DNA of 47,809 nucleotides from Akkermansia sp. (GTDB lineage: Bacteria; Verrucomicrobiota; Verrucomicrobiia; Verrucomicrobiales; Akkermansiaceae). The notes below the pieces were generated by a model. It saw only the letters and a list, made by a program, of their open reading frames with translations. It was not told where the DNA came from and did no database searches. The stretch spans positions 1-47,809 of the forward strand of contig JAFQEY010000083.1 in assembly GCA_017398765.1 (NCBI GenBank), given 5' to 3'. Positions 26,625-36,300 of this stretch are shown piece by piece; position 1 is the stretch's first letter; each line of letters begins with the position of its first letter. Made by a program: the position numbers and the translations under genes.

Positions 26625-27605
26625 TTAGCCGAGGACTTCGGCGCGCTCTTCGAGGAGCTCCTGGCAGGAGGCATCAATCTTCTCGCGGGAGAAGGCGTCG
26701 ATGGGCAGACCTTCCACGATGGAGTAGGTGCCATCTGCATTGGTGCGGGTGGGCTGGGAGCAGATGATACCGGCGGGCAGACCGTACTTGGTGCCGTCGG
26801 TGAAGGTGCAGACGGAGTACCAGTCGCCCTCCGGGGTGGGGGTGGTCAGGTTCTTCACCGTCATGAGGGCGGCATTGGCGGCAGAGGCGGCGGAGGAAAG
26901 ACCGCGAGCCTTGATGATGGCCGCACCGCGCTGCTGCACGGTTTTGATGAATTCACCCTTGAGCCATTCCTCGTCGGCAATCATGTCCGTGGCGGGTTTA
27001 CCGCAAATCTTGGCGTTGGTGAAGTCCGGGTACTGGGTGGCAGAGTGGTTACCCCAGATGGTCATGTTGGTCACATCGGAGACAGCCACGCCGGCCTTGG
27101 CAGCAAGCTGAGCCTTGGCGCGGTACTCGTCCAGCATGGTCATGGCGAAGAAGTTCTCCTTCGGCATGCCGGTGGCGTTGTGAAGGGCGATGAGGCAGTT
27201 GGTGTTGCAGGGGTTGCCCACCACGAACACGCGGCAGCCGGGGGCTGCGTTCTCGGCAATGGCCTTGCCCTGACCCACGAACACCTTACCGTTGATGCTC
27301 AGCAGATCCTTACGCTCCATACCGGCCTTGCGGGGTACGGAACCCACCAGCATGCACCAATCGGCATCCTTGAAGGCAACGGCGGGATCGTCCGTAGCCA
27401 CGATTTCCTTCACCAGCGGGAAGGCGCAGTCCTCCAGCTCCATCACAACACCCTGCAACTTCTCCAGACAGGGGGTGATTTCCAGAAGCTTCAGGATAAC
27501 GGGCTGGTCGGCACCCAGCATCTCACCGGCTGCGATACGGAACAGCAGGGAGTACGAAATGTTGCCGGCAGCGCCGGTCACGGTAACTGTAACGGGGGTC
27601 TTCAT
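26625..27605 (-). CDS. mdh: Malate dehydrogenase
   Basis: 326 residues interconverting malate and oxaloacetate with NAD(H) in the cytoplasm. The N-terminal nucleotide site [47 protein letters not shown], the substrate loop [29 protein letters not shown] and the catalytic [12 protein letters not shown] histidine block identify the ~325-residue MDH class that resembles eukaryotic cytosolic MDH. In [11 protein letters not shown] a Tyr stands where Asn is common. The frame is open far upstream through the tRNA-Ser gene, but the ATG at 27605 gives the family N-terminus and has a promoter 10 nt ahead. The predicted leader is about 3 nt. Confidence 0.95.
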   Translation of the reverse strand: MKTPVTVTVTGAAGNISYSLLFRIAAGEMLGADQPVILKLLEITPCLEKLQGVVMELEDCAFPLVKEIVATDDPAVAFKDADWCMLVGSVPRKAGMERKDLLSINGKVFVGQGKAIAENAAPGCRVFVVGNPCNTNCLIALHNATGMPKENFFAMTMLDEYRAKAQLAAKAGVAVSDVTNMTIWGNHSATQYPDFTNAKICGKPATDMIADEEWLKGEFIKTVQQRGAAIIKARGLSSAASAANAALMTVKNLTTPTPEGDWYSVCTFTDGTKYGLPAGIICSQPTRTNADGTYSIVEGLPIDAFSREKIDASCQELLEERAEVLG

Positions 27606-27615
27606 AACGGGACAT

Positions 27616-27644
27616 ATTATGCCTGTCATCCCGGCCGCGGTCAA
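27616..27644 (-). promoter_or_regulatory. mdh promoter
   Basis: On the minus strand TTGACC (27644-27639), 17 bp, CATAAT (27621-27616), ending 10 nt before the ATG. It faces away from the tRNA-Ser promoter. Confidence 0.55.
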
Positions 27645-27717
27645 TCCTAAAGTGTGTTTGCCAAGGGTGTGCTGCGCGCTTTGCGGTAATTTTTTTTGAA
27701 ACAGGCGCATTTTCCTG

Positions 27718-27746
27718 TTGACGAAAGTAAAGTTTACCGTTATACT
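27718..27746 (+). promoter_or_regulatory. tRNA-Ser promoter
   Basis: TTGACG (27718-27723), 17 bp, TATACT (27741-27746), 18 bp upstream of the mature tRNA 5' end. One of the best matches to the sigma-70 consensus in the window. Confidence 0.8.
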
Positions 27747-27764
27747 CGCCCCGCAACAAGCGTT

Positions 27765-27854
27765 GGAGCGGTGGCTGAGAGGCTGAAAGCACCCGTTTGC
27801 TAAACGGACGTACGGCTTTAAACCGTACCGGGGGTTCGAATCCCCCCCGCTCCG
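27765..27854 (+). tRNA. tRNA-Ser(GCT)
   Basis: 90 nt with a 7-bp acceptor stem (GGAGCGG / CCGCTCC), discriminator G, anticodon loop TTGCTAA giving anticodon GCT (reads AGC/AGU), the long class II variable arm (GTACGG / CCGTAC) and the T loop TTCGAAT. The 3' CCA is not encoded (CTG follows), so CCA must be added after 3' trimming. The 27:43 anticodon-stem pair is a C-A mismatch. Confidence 0.95.
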
Positions 27855-27858
27855 CTGA

Positions 27859-27886
27859 AAGCCCTGCCGTGTGCAGGGCTTTTTTG
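27859..27886 (+). terminator. tRNA-Ser terminator
   Basis: Stem AAGCCCTGC (27859-27867) with GCAGGGCTT (27873-27881), 5-nt loop, then a T-run. Confidence 0.9.
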
Positions 27887-27936
27887 TTGACCGGGCACCG
27901 CATCGTGCACGCGCGCGCAAATACACAGACATCTGA

Positions 27937-29397
27937 ATGAACATGAGATTAATGATACGGTACACTCTCCTGGTTTTGATAGGGCTGCTGGTGACGGCCT
28001 GCGGTGAGAGGGAGGTGCAGAAAAGCCTGACCATGGTGACGGAGGCAACGTTCCCTCCCTATGAGTTTTATCGTGGCAGCGAGATTGTGGGCATAGATGC
28101 CGACATTGTGCGCGAGGTAGCGCGCCGCAATAACCTGAAGCCGGTGATAGAGGATATGAGTTTTGATTCCGTCATCACCGCAGTGCAGAGCGGAAAGGCG
28201 GATGTGGCCGCCTCCGGTATCACGGTGACGGAGGACAGAAAAAAGCAGATTGATTTCACCCGCAGCTATGCCACGGCTCAGCAGGTCATTATCGTGCCGA
28301 AAGATTCCCGCATCTGCGGGGTGGAGGGATTGCAGGGAATTCGCCTGGGGGTGCAGCACGGAACCACGGGCGATTTGTACGTGACCGAACACATAGGCCA
28401 GCCGGAGCGTTTCTCTAACGGGGCTCTGGCCGTGGCGGCTCTGGCTGCCGGCAAGCTGGATGCCGTGGTGCTGGACAGTGCCCCGGCAAAGGAGCATGTC
28501 TCCGGTAACCCGAATCTTCAAATCCTGCCGGAGGCCCTCACGACGGAGGAATACGCCATGGCTATCAGCAAGAACCGCCCGGAACTGCTGGAGATGTTCA
28601 ACCGCACACTGGAGGCCATGGAGGCAGACGGTACGCTGGCACGTATTACTGAAACATACATGAACGCCTCTCCGGAAAAGGAGACGGCCGGAGAACATGC
28701 CGGGCTTTGGGAGCGTATCTGCACGGCATTTTATACCAATTTTGTGAAAGATGACCGCTGGAGCTATCTGGTGAACGGCTTTGTGGTCACCATAGAAATA
28801 TCTCTGGCGGCGGTGGCACTGGGGGTCATGCTGGGTTTTCTGGTGGCGGTTATCCGCAGCACACATGACCTGACAGGGCGTTTTCGGGTGCTCAATGTGC
28901 TTTGCCATGCGTACCTGACGGTGATTCGCGGCACACCGGTGGTGGTACAGCTGCTCATCATCTACTTTGTGATTTTCGGCTCTGTGGATGTGAGCAAGGT
29001 ACTGGTGGCCATTGTGGCATTCGGGGTGAACTCCGGCGCATACGTGGCAGAAATCATCCGCTCCGGCATCATGTCTGTGGACCGCGGGCAAATGGAAGCC
29101 GGGCGCAGTCTCGGGCTGAGCTACGGCTGCACCATGCGCAGCGTGATTCTTCCGCAGGCTCTCAAGAATGTGCTGCCCGCGTTGGGAAATGAGTTCATTG
29201 TGCTGCTCAAGGAGACGAGCGTCTGCGGCTATATCGCGCTGCAGGATTTGACCAAGGGCGGTGATATTATCCGCAGCCAGACCTATGATGCTTTCCTGCC
29301 GCTGCTGGCAGTGGCCCTCATCTACCTGATTCTGGTGGTGTGCCTGAGCTGGCTGCTCAAGAAATTCGAACTGAGACTGAAGAAAAATGAGCGTTGA
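27937..29397 (+). CDS. Polar amino acid ABC transporter: fused binding protein and permease
   Basis: 486 residues combining two parts that are often separate. Residues 1 to about 22 are a lipoprotein-like signal ([12 protein letters not shown]). Residues about 28-245 are a family 3 solute-binding domain ([49 protein letters not shown]). From about 270 a HisM/GlnP-type permease follows with several membrane segments and the coupling loop [42 protein letters not shown]. This is the glutamine/polar amino acid uptake type; the exact substrate is uncertain. The fusion keeps the receptor tethered at the membrane surface. The ATPase gene overlaps its end by 11 bp. The gene begins 50 bp after the tRNA-Ser terminator, with no clear promoter of its own. 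Confidence 0.93.
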   Translation: MNMRLMIRYTLLVLIGLLVTACGEREVQKSLTMVTEATFPPYEFYRGSEIVGIDADIVREVARRNNLKPVIEDMSFDSVITAVQSGKADVAASGITVTEDRKKQIDFTRSYATAQQVIIVPKDSRICGVEGLQGIRLGVQHGTTGDLYVTEHIGQPERFSNGALAVAALAAGKLDAVVLDSAPAKEHVSGNPNLQILPEALTTEEYAMAISKNRPELLEMFNRTLEAMEADGTLARITETYMNASPEKETAGEHAGLWERICTAFYTNFVKDDRWSYLVNGFVVTIEISLAAVALGVMLGFLVAVIRSTHDLTGRFRVLNVLCHAYLTVIRGTPVVVQLLIIYFVIFGSVDVSKVLVAIVAFGVNSGAYVAEIIRSGIMSVDRGQMEAGRSLGLSYGCTMRSVILPQALKNVLPALGNEFIVLLKETSVCGYIALQDLTKGGDIIRSQTYDAFLPLLAVALIYLILVVCLSWLLKKFELRLKKNER

Positions 29398-30121
29398 ACC
29401 CATATTGGAAGTGCGCGGACTCTGCAAGGCGTTTGCCGGAGTCACGGTCATGAATGATGTGTCGTTGCAGGTGCGCAAGGGCGAGGTGGTCTTTCTGGTG
29501 GGCCCCTCCGGTGCCGGGAAGAGCACCGTGATGCGCTGCACCAACTTCCTGGAAACGCCGGACGCGGGCGAGGTGCTTTTCCACGGTGCCCCGGTGGACC
29601 GCAGTGAGAACGGGCTGAACGATTACCGCGCTCGCGTCGGCATGGTGTTCCAGCATTTCAACCTTTTTCCGCATCTGACGATTCTGGACAACATCACGCT
29701 GGCACCGCTCAAGCGCGGGCTTCTGACCCGTGAACAGGCAGAGCAAAAAGCGCACGCTCTGCTGAAGCGCATCGGGCTGGAGGAGAAAGCGACCGCCTAT
29801 CCCGCCCAGCTTTCCGGCGGGCAGAAGCAGCGTGTGGCCATTGTACGCGCCCTGGCGATGAACCCGGAGGTACTCTTATTCGACGAGCCCACCTCTGCGC
29901 TCGACCCCGAAATGGTGGGCGAGGTTCAGGAACTCATGCGTGCCCTGGCTCAGGATGGCATGACCATGATGGTTGTTTCCCACGACATCGGCTTTGCCTG
30001 CGATCTGGCAGACCGCATCGTATTCCTGGAAAAAGGGCAGGTGGTTGAGGTTGATACGCCTGAAGAGTTACAGAACTCTGCCAACGAGCGCGTTCGCGAC
30101 TTCCTCGCCCGCAGACAGTGA
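29387..30121 (+). CDS. Polar amino acid ABC transporter ATPase (GlnQ-like)
   Basis: 244 residues, the usual length. Walker [10 protein letters not shown] (about 39-47), Q-loop [15 protein letters not shown], signature [19 protein letters not shown], Walker [20 protein letters not shown], and the H-loop [16 protein letters not shown]. All catalytic motifs are intact. The ATG lies 11 bp inside the end of the fused receptor-permease gene, so the two are translationally coupled and form a complete importer. A strong hairpin follows at 30174. Confidence 0.95.
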   Translation: MSVEPILEVRGLCKAFAGVTVMNDVSLQVRKGEVVFLVGPSGAGKSTVMRCTNFLETPDAGEVLFHGAPVDRSENGLNDYRARVGMVFQHFNLFPHLTILDNITLAPLKRGLLTREQAEQKAHALLKRIGLEEKATAYPAQLSGGQKQRVAIVRALAMNPEVLLFDEPTSALDPEMVGEVQELMRALAQDGMTMMVVSHDIGFACDLADRIVFLEKGQVVEVDTPEELQNSANERVRDFLARRQ

Positions 30122-30173
30122 GGCAATCCCCCTGTTTTGGGTTTGTCCCGTTCTTTGATAAATCAATAATAAA

Positions 30174-30208
30174 AAATCCCTGTGTTTCTCATTGAAACAC
30201 AGGGATTT
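30174..30208. terminator. Bidirectional terminator between the ABC ATPase and tRNA-Thr
   Basis: A perfect 15-bp stem (AAATCCCTGTGTTTC / GAAACACAGGGATTT) with a 5-nt loop. On the minus strand it runs into at least six T residues and ends the tRNA-Thr transcript. On the plus strand it follows the ATPase gene with a shorter T tract. Confidence 0.85.
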
Positions 30209-30218
30209 CTGTTGCAAG

Positions 30219-30290
30219 AGCCGGTTGTCAGGGTCGAACTGACGACCGTCCGATTACAAATCGGGTGCTCTACCACTGAGCTAAACCGGC
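30219..30290 (-). tRNA. tRNA-Thr(TGT)
   Basis: 72 nt on the minus strand: acceptor GCCGGTT / AACCGGC with discriminator T, D arm TAGCTCAGTGGTAGAGC, anticodon loop TTTGTAA giving TGT (reads ACA), T arm GTCAGTTCGACCCTGAC. CCA is not encoded. The promoter lies upstream at 30330-30302 and a bidirectional hairpin ends it. Confidence 0.95.
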
Positions 30291-30301
30291 GAAGCGGGAG
30301 T

Positions 30302-30330
30302 ATTCTATATGAAGAATGCTCCCTTGGCAA
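30302..30330 (-). promoter_or_regulatory. tRNA-Thr promoter
   Basis: On the minus strand TTGCCA (30330-30325), 17 bp, TAGAAT (30307-30302). It lies in the short gap after the outer-membrane protein gene and shows the TTGC-type -35 on a stable-RNA gene. Confidence 0.75.
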
Positions 30331-30339
30331 GTCTTTTTT

Positions 30340-31320
30340 TTAGAATTTGATTCCCATGTCAATACCAACGGTAATCTGGAAGTGATCCACGGGGCCATAT
30401 CCGGTGTAGTGGTCAAGCTTTCCGGCGTTGGAGCCGGACCATGCACACTGAATCCACGGTTTAAGCTGAGCGCGACCGTCTCTCCCCATGGAGCCATTGT
30501 GGGTGAAGGGGCAGAGCGCAGCCTTGATGCGGTAGGCATCCACTCCTTCCACTTTGCTGCCCCAGTATTTCACGGAAGGGGCTATGCCGGCGGAGAGTTC
30601 CAAATCCGAGCCGAAGTTGCCAAGGTTGATGATATCTGTAAACCGGTAGCCGATTTCGGCATCAAAGTAGCTGCCGGTGAGCCCCCATACTCCCAGCCCC
30701 CATGTGGCACTGCCGAAAAAGCCTTTCTGGTGGTCGTTGTAGGTGATTGTTAAATCAAATTCCCATGTGGCACGGTGGCTGGTTCCGTCGTGAAAGTGTG
30801 CCAGGTACCCCTCTATGCCGCCGCGGCGGAAGGTGGTGCCAAGTTCTATGAGGCAGTTAGGGAATACTTCCTTGCCCATGGCGTAGTGTACATTGGCCAT
30901 GGGGGTGTCACCCAGCGGGCACCCGGCATCCCAGATAATGCCGAACTCGCCGGAAACGCGCTGCTGGATACCGCGCCCAAAGAGGTTGCGGTTGGGCATG
31001 GTGTAGCTGCCGTTGACGGAGGAGAACCCGTGCTCCGTGATATGATTGCAGAACCCCATTCCTCGCACGTTGTAATTGGTCGTGTAAACATTCAGGTTCA
31101 GGTAGCCGTTGCGCTCTGAACTCGGTGCGTACATGGGGGCTGTTGCCGGTATATCGTAGCCCGGTGTCTCATAGCCGCTGGGTACATAATCCTGCGTGGC
31201 TGCTGACGGTTCGTAGGTCATGGCTTCGTACTCCACCGGACCATCAGGAATCATAGGGGGCATCTCTGTTGCCAGGGTGGGCACGCTTGCCGCCAGTAGG
31301 GTGAAAAGCTGCTTTTTCAT
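30340..31320 (-). CDS. Predicted outer-membrane beta-barrel protein
   Basis: 326 residues. A signal peptide (MKKQLFTLLAASVPTLATE) is followed by a Pro/Tyr-rich linker (about 25-75: SGYETPGYDIPATAPMYAPSS). Then come alternating amphipathic strands with many Gly and aromatic residues (YLNLNVYTTNYNVRGMGF, WEFDLTITYNDHQKGFFGSATWGLGVWGL, FDAEIGYRF). The end is HFQITVGIDMGIKF; the terminal Phe is the usual assembly signal for barrels. It is probably a porin-like or small structural barrel; the substrate is unknown. The -10 of its promoter ends 6 nt before the ATG, so the mRNA should be leaderless. Two internal cysteine pairs could form disulfides. Confidence 0.8.
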   Translation of the reverse strand: MKKQLFTLLAASVPTLATEMPPMIPDGPVEYEAMTYEPSAATQDYVPSGYETPGYDIPATAPMYAPSSERNGYLNLNVYTTNYNVRGMGFCNHITEHGFSSVNGSYTMPNRNLFGRGIQQRVSGEFGIIWDAGCPLGDTPMANVHYAMGKEVFPNCLIELGTTFRRGGIEGYLAHFHDGTSHRATWEFDLTITYNDHQKGFFGSATWGLGVWGLTGSYFDAEIGYRFTDIINLGNFGSDLELSAGIAPSVKYWGSKVEGVDAYRIKAALCPFTHNGSMGRDGRAQLKPWIQCAWSGSNAGKLDHYTGYGPVDHFQITVGIDMGIKF

Positions 31321-31326
31321 ATCCGC

Positions 31327-31355
31327 ATTTTACCTGTTCACTTTCTTCTCCGCAA
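31327..31355 (-). promoter_or_regulatory. Promoter of the beta-barrel protein gene
   Basis: On the minus strand TTGCGG (31355-31350), 17 bp, TAAAAT (31332-31327). Only 6 nt separate the -10 from the ATG at 31320. The rest of 31356-31639 is AT-rich and shows no gene. Confidence 0.65.
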
Positions 31356-31639
31356 GTCAAAAATGTATCTATTACATAAATAATCAGAAAAAGTTAAAAA
31401 TTGAGGATTTATTCCTTTTTTCAAGTGTCAATGGGGATAGGAGTCGGTTCTATTGGCATTGTTGCTGTAATTTCTTTGTTTCTGTAGCCTTGTCGATGGG
31501 TGAAAACGGTTATCATCAGTGCTCGATAGGGGTGCTTCATTGTGCCGATTTTTTTCTTTTGAGAATGGGTATACTGTGTTTTTTGGTTCGGATGCGGGGT
31601 GTGTGCGGAAAAAAAATGTGCATAACGGACAGATTAGGC

Positions 31640-31668
31640 TTGCAAAATGGTTGGTAGCGTAGTAGTCT
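31640..31668 (+). promoter_or_regulatory. guaB promoter
   Basis: TTGCAA (31640-31645), 17 bp, TAGTCT (31663-31668), 5 nt before the ATG at 31674. It overlaps the upstream in-frame ATG at 31647, which therefore cannot be the start. There is no leader for a purine riboswitch. Confidence 0.65.
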
Positions 31669-31673
31669 CCGCT

Positions 31674-33128
31674 ATGGCAGAAATTCAGCTTGGACTTACA
31701 TTTGACGACGTGCTCCTGCTTCCTTGCCTGAGCACGATTCTTCCCGGCGAGGCCGACCCCTGTTCTCAACTTTGCGCGGGATTTCCGCTCCGCCTGCCCA
31801 TACTTTCCGCACCCATGGATACGGTGACGGAGGTTGATATGGCTATCGCCATGGCTCGGGAGGGCGGTCTTGGTGTGATTCACCGCAACAATCGTATTGA
31901 TGATCAGGCCGCTATGGTGGCCAAGGTGAAGCGTTTTGAAAACGCTGTTATTACCAAGCCGCTCACCGTTACCAGCGGCATGAGCCTCAGCCGCGTGAAA
32001 GGAATTATGCTTGACCATGGCTTCTCCGGCCTGCCTGTGGTGGCAGAGGAGAATAAGCTGGTGGGTATCATTACCGGGCGTGATATGCGTGTGGTGGATG
32101 GTCATGATTTGGATAAACTGACGGTGGCGGATGTCATGACTCCCATGAGCCGACTCATCACCGGTACTCCTGCTACCACGCAGGAGGAGGCTCGTAAGAT
32201 TCTTTATTCCAATCGTATTGAGAAGCTTCCGCTTGTCGATGAAAATGGTTGTCTGGTCGGTTTGATTACTGATACTGATATTCGCAAGCGAGAGGCGTTC
32301 CAGGAATCCACTAAGGATGATATGGGGCGCCTGCGCTGCGGTGCCGCCGTGGGACCGGGACCGGAGTTCCTGGCACGTGCGCAAGCGGTTGTGGATGCCG
32401 GCGCGGATGCTCTGTTTATTGATGCCGCCACGGGGCATACCAGCCGCGTGCTGCATGTGATTGAGAAGCTCAGCGAGCTCGGAAAACCCGTGGTTGCCGG
32501 TAATGTGGTGACTCAGGACGGTGCTCAGGATCTCATCTCCGCCGGTGCCAGTGCCATTAAGGTGGGGGTGGGTCCCGGCTCTATCTGCACCACTCGCATT
32601 ATTTCCGGTGTGGGTATGCCGCAGTTCTCCGCCATTCAGGAAGTCGCCAAGGTGGCGCGCCCGGCTGGTGTAACCGTGATTGCCGATGGCGGTATCCGCT
32701 ACTCCGGTGATGCGGTGAAGGCTCTTGCCGCCGGGGCTGACCTTATTATGATGGGGGGTATGCTCGCCGGTTGCGAGGAAAGCCCCGGTGCCATTGTTCA
32801 CTATCAGGGACGTAATTTCAAGACTTACCGTGGTATGGGTTCTCTGGGTGCCATGCGTGCCGGTTCCGGTGACCGTTACGGTCAGAACGGCAGCGGCAAG
32901 CTGGTGGCGGAGGGCGTGGAAGCCCGTGTGCCTTACAAGGGTATGCTGGCAGACGTCATCTTCCAGCTGGTGGGCGGTCTTCGCTCCGGCATGGGCTATC
33001 TGGGTGCCAAGAGTCTTCAGGAACTCCGTGAGCATGCTCGCTTTGTGCGCATCACTGCCGGCGGCCTTCAGGAGAGTCACCCGCATGATGTGACGATTAC
33101 CCAGGATCCCGGGAATTACACGCGCTGA
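31674..33128 (+). CDS. guaB: IMP dehydrogenase
   Basis: 484 residues. The enzyme oxidises IMP to XMP with NAD, the committed step to GMP. N-terminus [12 protein letters not shown]; two CBS domains (about 90-205, including [26 protein letters not shown] and [24 protein letters not shown]); catalytic loop [11 protein letters not shown] with Cys305; [36 protein letters not shown] and the mobile flap. The ATG at 31674 is preferred over 31647 because it matches the family N-terminus and the promoter covers the earlier codon. Transcription would then begin at or next to the ATG. Confidence 0.97.
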   Translation: MAEIQLGLTFDDVLLLPCLSTILPGEADPCSQLCAGFPLRLPILSAPMDTVTEVDMAIAMAREGGLGVIHRNNRIDDQAAMVAKVKRFENAVITKPLTVTSGMSLSRVKGIMLDHGFSGLPVVAEENKLVGIITGRDMRVVDGHDLDKLTVADVMTPMSRLITGTPATTQEEARKILYSNRIEKLPLVDENGCLVGLITDTDIRKREAFQESTKDDMGRLRCGAAVGPGPEFLARAQAVVDAGADALFIDAATGHTSRVLHVIEKLSELGKPVVAGNVVTQDGAQDLISAGASAIKVGVGPGSICTTRIISGVGMPQFSAIQEVAKVARPAGVTVIADGGIRYSGDAVKALAAGADLIMMGGMLAGCEESPGAIVHYQGRNFKTYRGMGSLGAMRAGSGDRYGQNGSGKLVAEGVEARVPYKGMLADVIFQLVGGLRSGMGYLGAKSLQELREHARFVRITAGGLQESHPHDVTITQDPGNYTR

Positions 33129-33153
33129 GTTTAGGGCGTACATTTAACAAAAG

Positions 33154-33195
33154 AAGAGCTGATATCTCCACTGGTGGAGTGTCAGCTCTTTTTGT
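33154..33195 (+). terminator. guaB terminator
   Basis: Outer stem AAGAGCTGA (33154-33162) with TCAGCTCTT (33182-33190), an inner CTCCAC/GTGGAG pairing, then a T-run. Confidence 0.9.
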
Positions 33196-33220
33196 TTCCG
33201 CAGCTCTTTCTGAGAAGCAG

Positions 33221-33288
33221 AACTCCCTGCCGGCGGTGGTGCGCCGGCAGGGAGTTCATGCGCCGGGCAGCTCCGGGGCGGAGCTGCC
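33221..33288 (-). terminator. Tandem hairpins after the PEP-CTERM protease gene
   Basis: Two strong stems follow the minus-strand stop: GGCAGCTCC/GGAGCTGCC (33266-33274 with 33280-33288) and a perfect 15-bp stem AACTCCCTGCCGGCG (33221-33235) with its complement at 33242-33256. No long T-run is present. They may stabilise the 7.7-kb mRNA or terminate it, like the palindrome after the first autotransporter. Confidence 0.65.
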
Positions 33289-33306
33289 GGACTGCTACGC
33301 CGTTCC

Positions 33307-36300
33307 TTATTTCCTGCGGCGGCGCATGGCCAGGGCAGAGAGAGCCAACAGGCTCAGAGTCGCCGTAGTAGGCTCGGGAACAGCGGCCGATATCATGGTG
33401 ATGTTGAGACTGCCGTTTTCCGTTCCGGTGTAGGAGAGCACGTAGTTGTTGCTAAGATTACTGAAGTAGGGATTGGCCAGGATGGAATCTTCTGTTGAGA
33501 TGGTGGTGTATTCCGTGTTGCCCAGGGTCAGGCCGTCCACACCGCTGAAGAGGGTGGTGGATTCACCCTCGCGGAGGCTCTGCACGCGAGCCAGGGTGGA
33601 ATCCCCCAGTAACACTCCCTCCTGCAGGGTCAGGGTGCTTCCCATGGCAAGACCCCCGTCTGCCACGTTCAGGACAGCACCGGTAGCCAGCGTCAGGTTG
33701 GCGTTCAACTGTGTCCCGCTGCCAAAGTCTGCGGTGCCGCTGACGCGGACGGCGGCTTCCGTTTCCTCATTATCGACAGCTCCGGCGTAGAAGCTCAGGG
33801 ATGCGGAGGTAGCAGCCTGCAGGTTATCCAGATCATAGGCCTCTGCGCCGTGAACTTTCAGCTCGCCTGCGTCTACGCGGATGTTGTCGAATCGGTTTGC
33901 TGCATTGTTGAGCTGCAGGGAACCGGTGCCCATCTTGACCAGATCGCTGCGGGTCTCTGACGTGATTTCACCGGTGGATTGCAGGGTGGCTCCCCCTGCC
34001 ACATCATAGGTCAGTGTAGATTCATTGGTCAGGGTGGTGGCGGCGGTGATGGCGCTGTTGCCGCCCGTGGCGCGGATGGTTGCCGCATCTGTCACGGTAA
34101 TGCCGCTGCCGCTGACTACGGCTGAATCCAGAGAGATGCTGCTCTTGCGCAGTTCTGTTGCGGCGGTGAGCCCATCTTCAGCTCCGGAATCCACTGCCAG
34201 GGTAGCTCCCTCCCGTACACGAATGGCCGTGGCGTTGTTGAACGCGTCCTTGTGCCGGAGTGTACCGCTGCCGATGACCTCCACCGCAGTGTTGCCCTGC
34301 AGGCTCAGGCTGCCGGTCATATCCACGGTCACGCCCTTGGTTTCGCTGCGGGTCAGCAGGAGGTTGTCATCTGCCGTGGTGGCGGCGGTATCCACGGTGA
34401 AGGTGCCTTCCTTGCCCGCTGTTCCCACAGTCATGTTGTTCTTGAAGGTGACGGTGGAATCAGCCGAGCCGATGGCACCCAGAGTGGTACCGGATGCGAG
34501 GGAGACGACAAGCTCGCTGCGCTGCGTACCGCCGGCGGCATACAGCTGCCCGCCTTCCTGGACCTGAAGATTGGCATTCATGGCCCCCAACCAATCATTA
34601 TACGCTGTGCCTTTCAGTACCAGACCTTCAAGTAAATTCATTCTGCCCCCGTTCTGAATGGTGACATCAGCTGCTTTGCGGTAGAGTGTCATGGCGGTAT
34701 TGGATGTCAGCGTGCCATAAATGTTAATTTTATTGGCACCGACAGACAATTGTGATTGTTCTCCACCCACTGCCAGTACAAAGTCTGAACCCGTTGTCCC
34801 GCTGGTTTCACCGGCGATAATCAGGTGCGCACCGGAGGATACGGTAAGCTCGGATGTTGCAAATCCTACATCATTGGGCATCAGACAGAGCCCTTTCACG
34901 TACATGGTGCCATTGGCATCACTACCGCCTATGGTCAGCGTTCCGGAACTATGGTTGTAGTATGACAGACGACTATCCAGACTTGCCCCGTTTTTCAGGT
35001 TAATCGTGTTGTTGTTCCAACTGCGCGTCTGTGCAGAGCTTTCGGTAATGCTGAGTCCGTCGATGGTGACGCTCTTGCCGCCGGTCAGGTTGAAGTTGCG
35101 GACGCTGAGGTTGCCCGTGCCACCCAGAGTGGCGGTGTCAGTATCCAATATGAGATTGCCAATGGTAGCTGTTCCATTGAAATGAGTGGTCGTGCCGGTT
35201 TCTTCAAAATCAAAGGCAGAGAGGTTGACCTTACCATTAAACACAACGTCACCTTTACCACGGCGAATCCATGTTCCGCTCGTTCCCGTCACTTCTCCAT
35301 TGACGGTGAGTTTATTGTTGTCTTCAGGGAAGAATCGGCTGCTGCCGTCTAATTCAATATCAGCATCAATAGTGGTAGAAGACAGAAGCCGGAAGTTTAC
35401 CCCGTCTCCCATGCGGAGTTTCTTACCGTAGGTGCTATTTTGGTTCAGCGTGAAATAACCGGATTTCACATGTGTAGTTCCGTCAAAATCGGCATTTACG
35501 GCCAAGTCATTGTCATAGCTTTGGGTTAAGCTCAAGCTTAATGTACCCGTGCCAGAGACTCCATTCACGGCCACCTTACCACTTCGATTGCCGCTGAGTT
35601 CCAGCTCTCCGTCTGCAGCAACCACTATTTCGCCTCCTTCGGTGGATATGTCCGCCGCTGTCAGCTTGTTGTTGAGCACCAGCTTGCCGCTTTCCACATT
35701 CAGCTTGCCGCTCAGCGCGACATCGCTGCCGGAGAAAGTGTACGTTTCGGTGTTCGTGAAGCGCAGGCTGCCCGCAGTGGTTGCGCTTGCGAACTGAAGG
35801 TTTTGGGCAGGCTCGTGGTCGCGGAACAGGACGGTTTCTCCTGCGCTGAACACGGCATAATCGTCCTGCCATTCCGTGAAACCATCGGCTAAGCGTATGG
35901 TTACTTTCAGTCCGGTGCTATCGCCGTCAAAGATACTGCCGGAGAGGTAGTCCGGCATATTGTCGGCCAGGCTGGCACTGTGTGTACTCCAGTCACCGGA
36001 GAGCAGGGTATAGGTAACGCCGTGCTCAAGCGATTGGTGGTTGCTGAAGCTGATGGCCTGGGTGGTAAAGCTAGTGCCGTATTGGGTGGTGGCGTTTAAC
36101 AGCGGGGTGTTGGCATTCAGCACGGTGCTGTCAAATTCCAGTGTGCCGCCGTTGAGTACCAGGGTACTTGTCAGCGTGCCCTGCGTGCCGTTCCCGGCTA
36201 TCAACGCCAGCGTCACTCCTTCGTTCAGGCTGTAGCTCTCACCCAGTTTCAGCGTGGCTCCCTGAGCGATGCTGATAGTGTCTGCCACCGTGGGGGCGTT

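Noticed and set aside
27606..28034. Upstream extension of the mdh reading frame
   Set aside because: It runs antisense through tRNA-Ser and its terminator; the family N-terminus and a promoter support the ATG at 27605.
31428..33143. 571-codon minus-strand frame opposite guaB
   Set aside because: It is antisense to a complete IMP dehydrogenase and crosses the guaB promoter; His/Thr/Gly-rich shadow.
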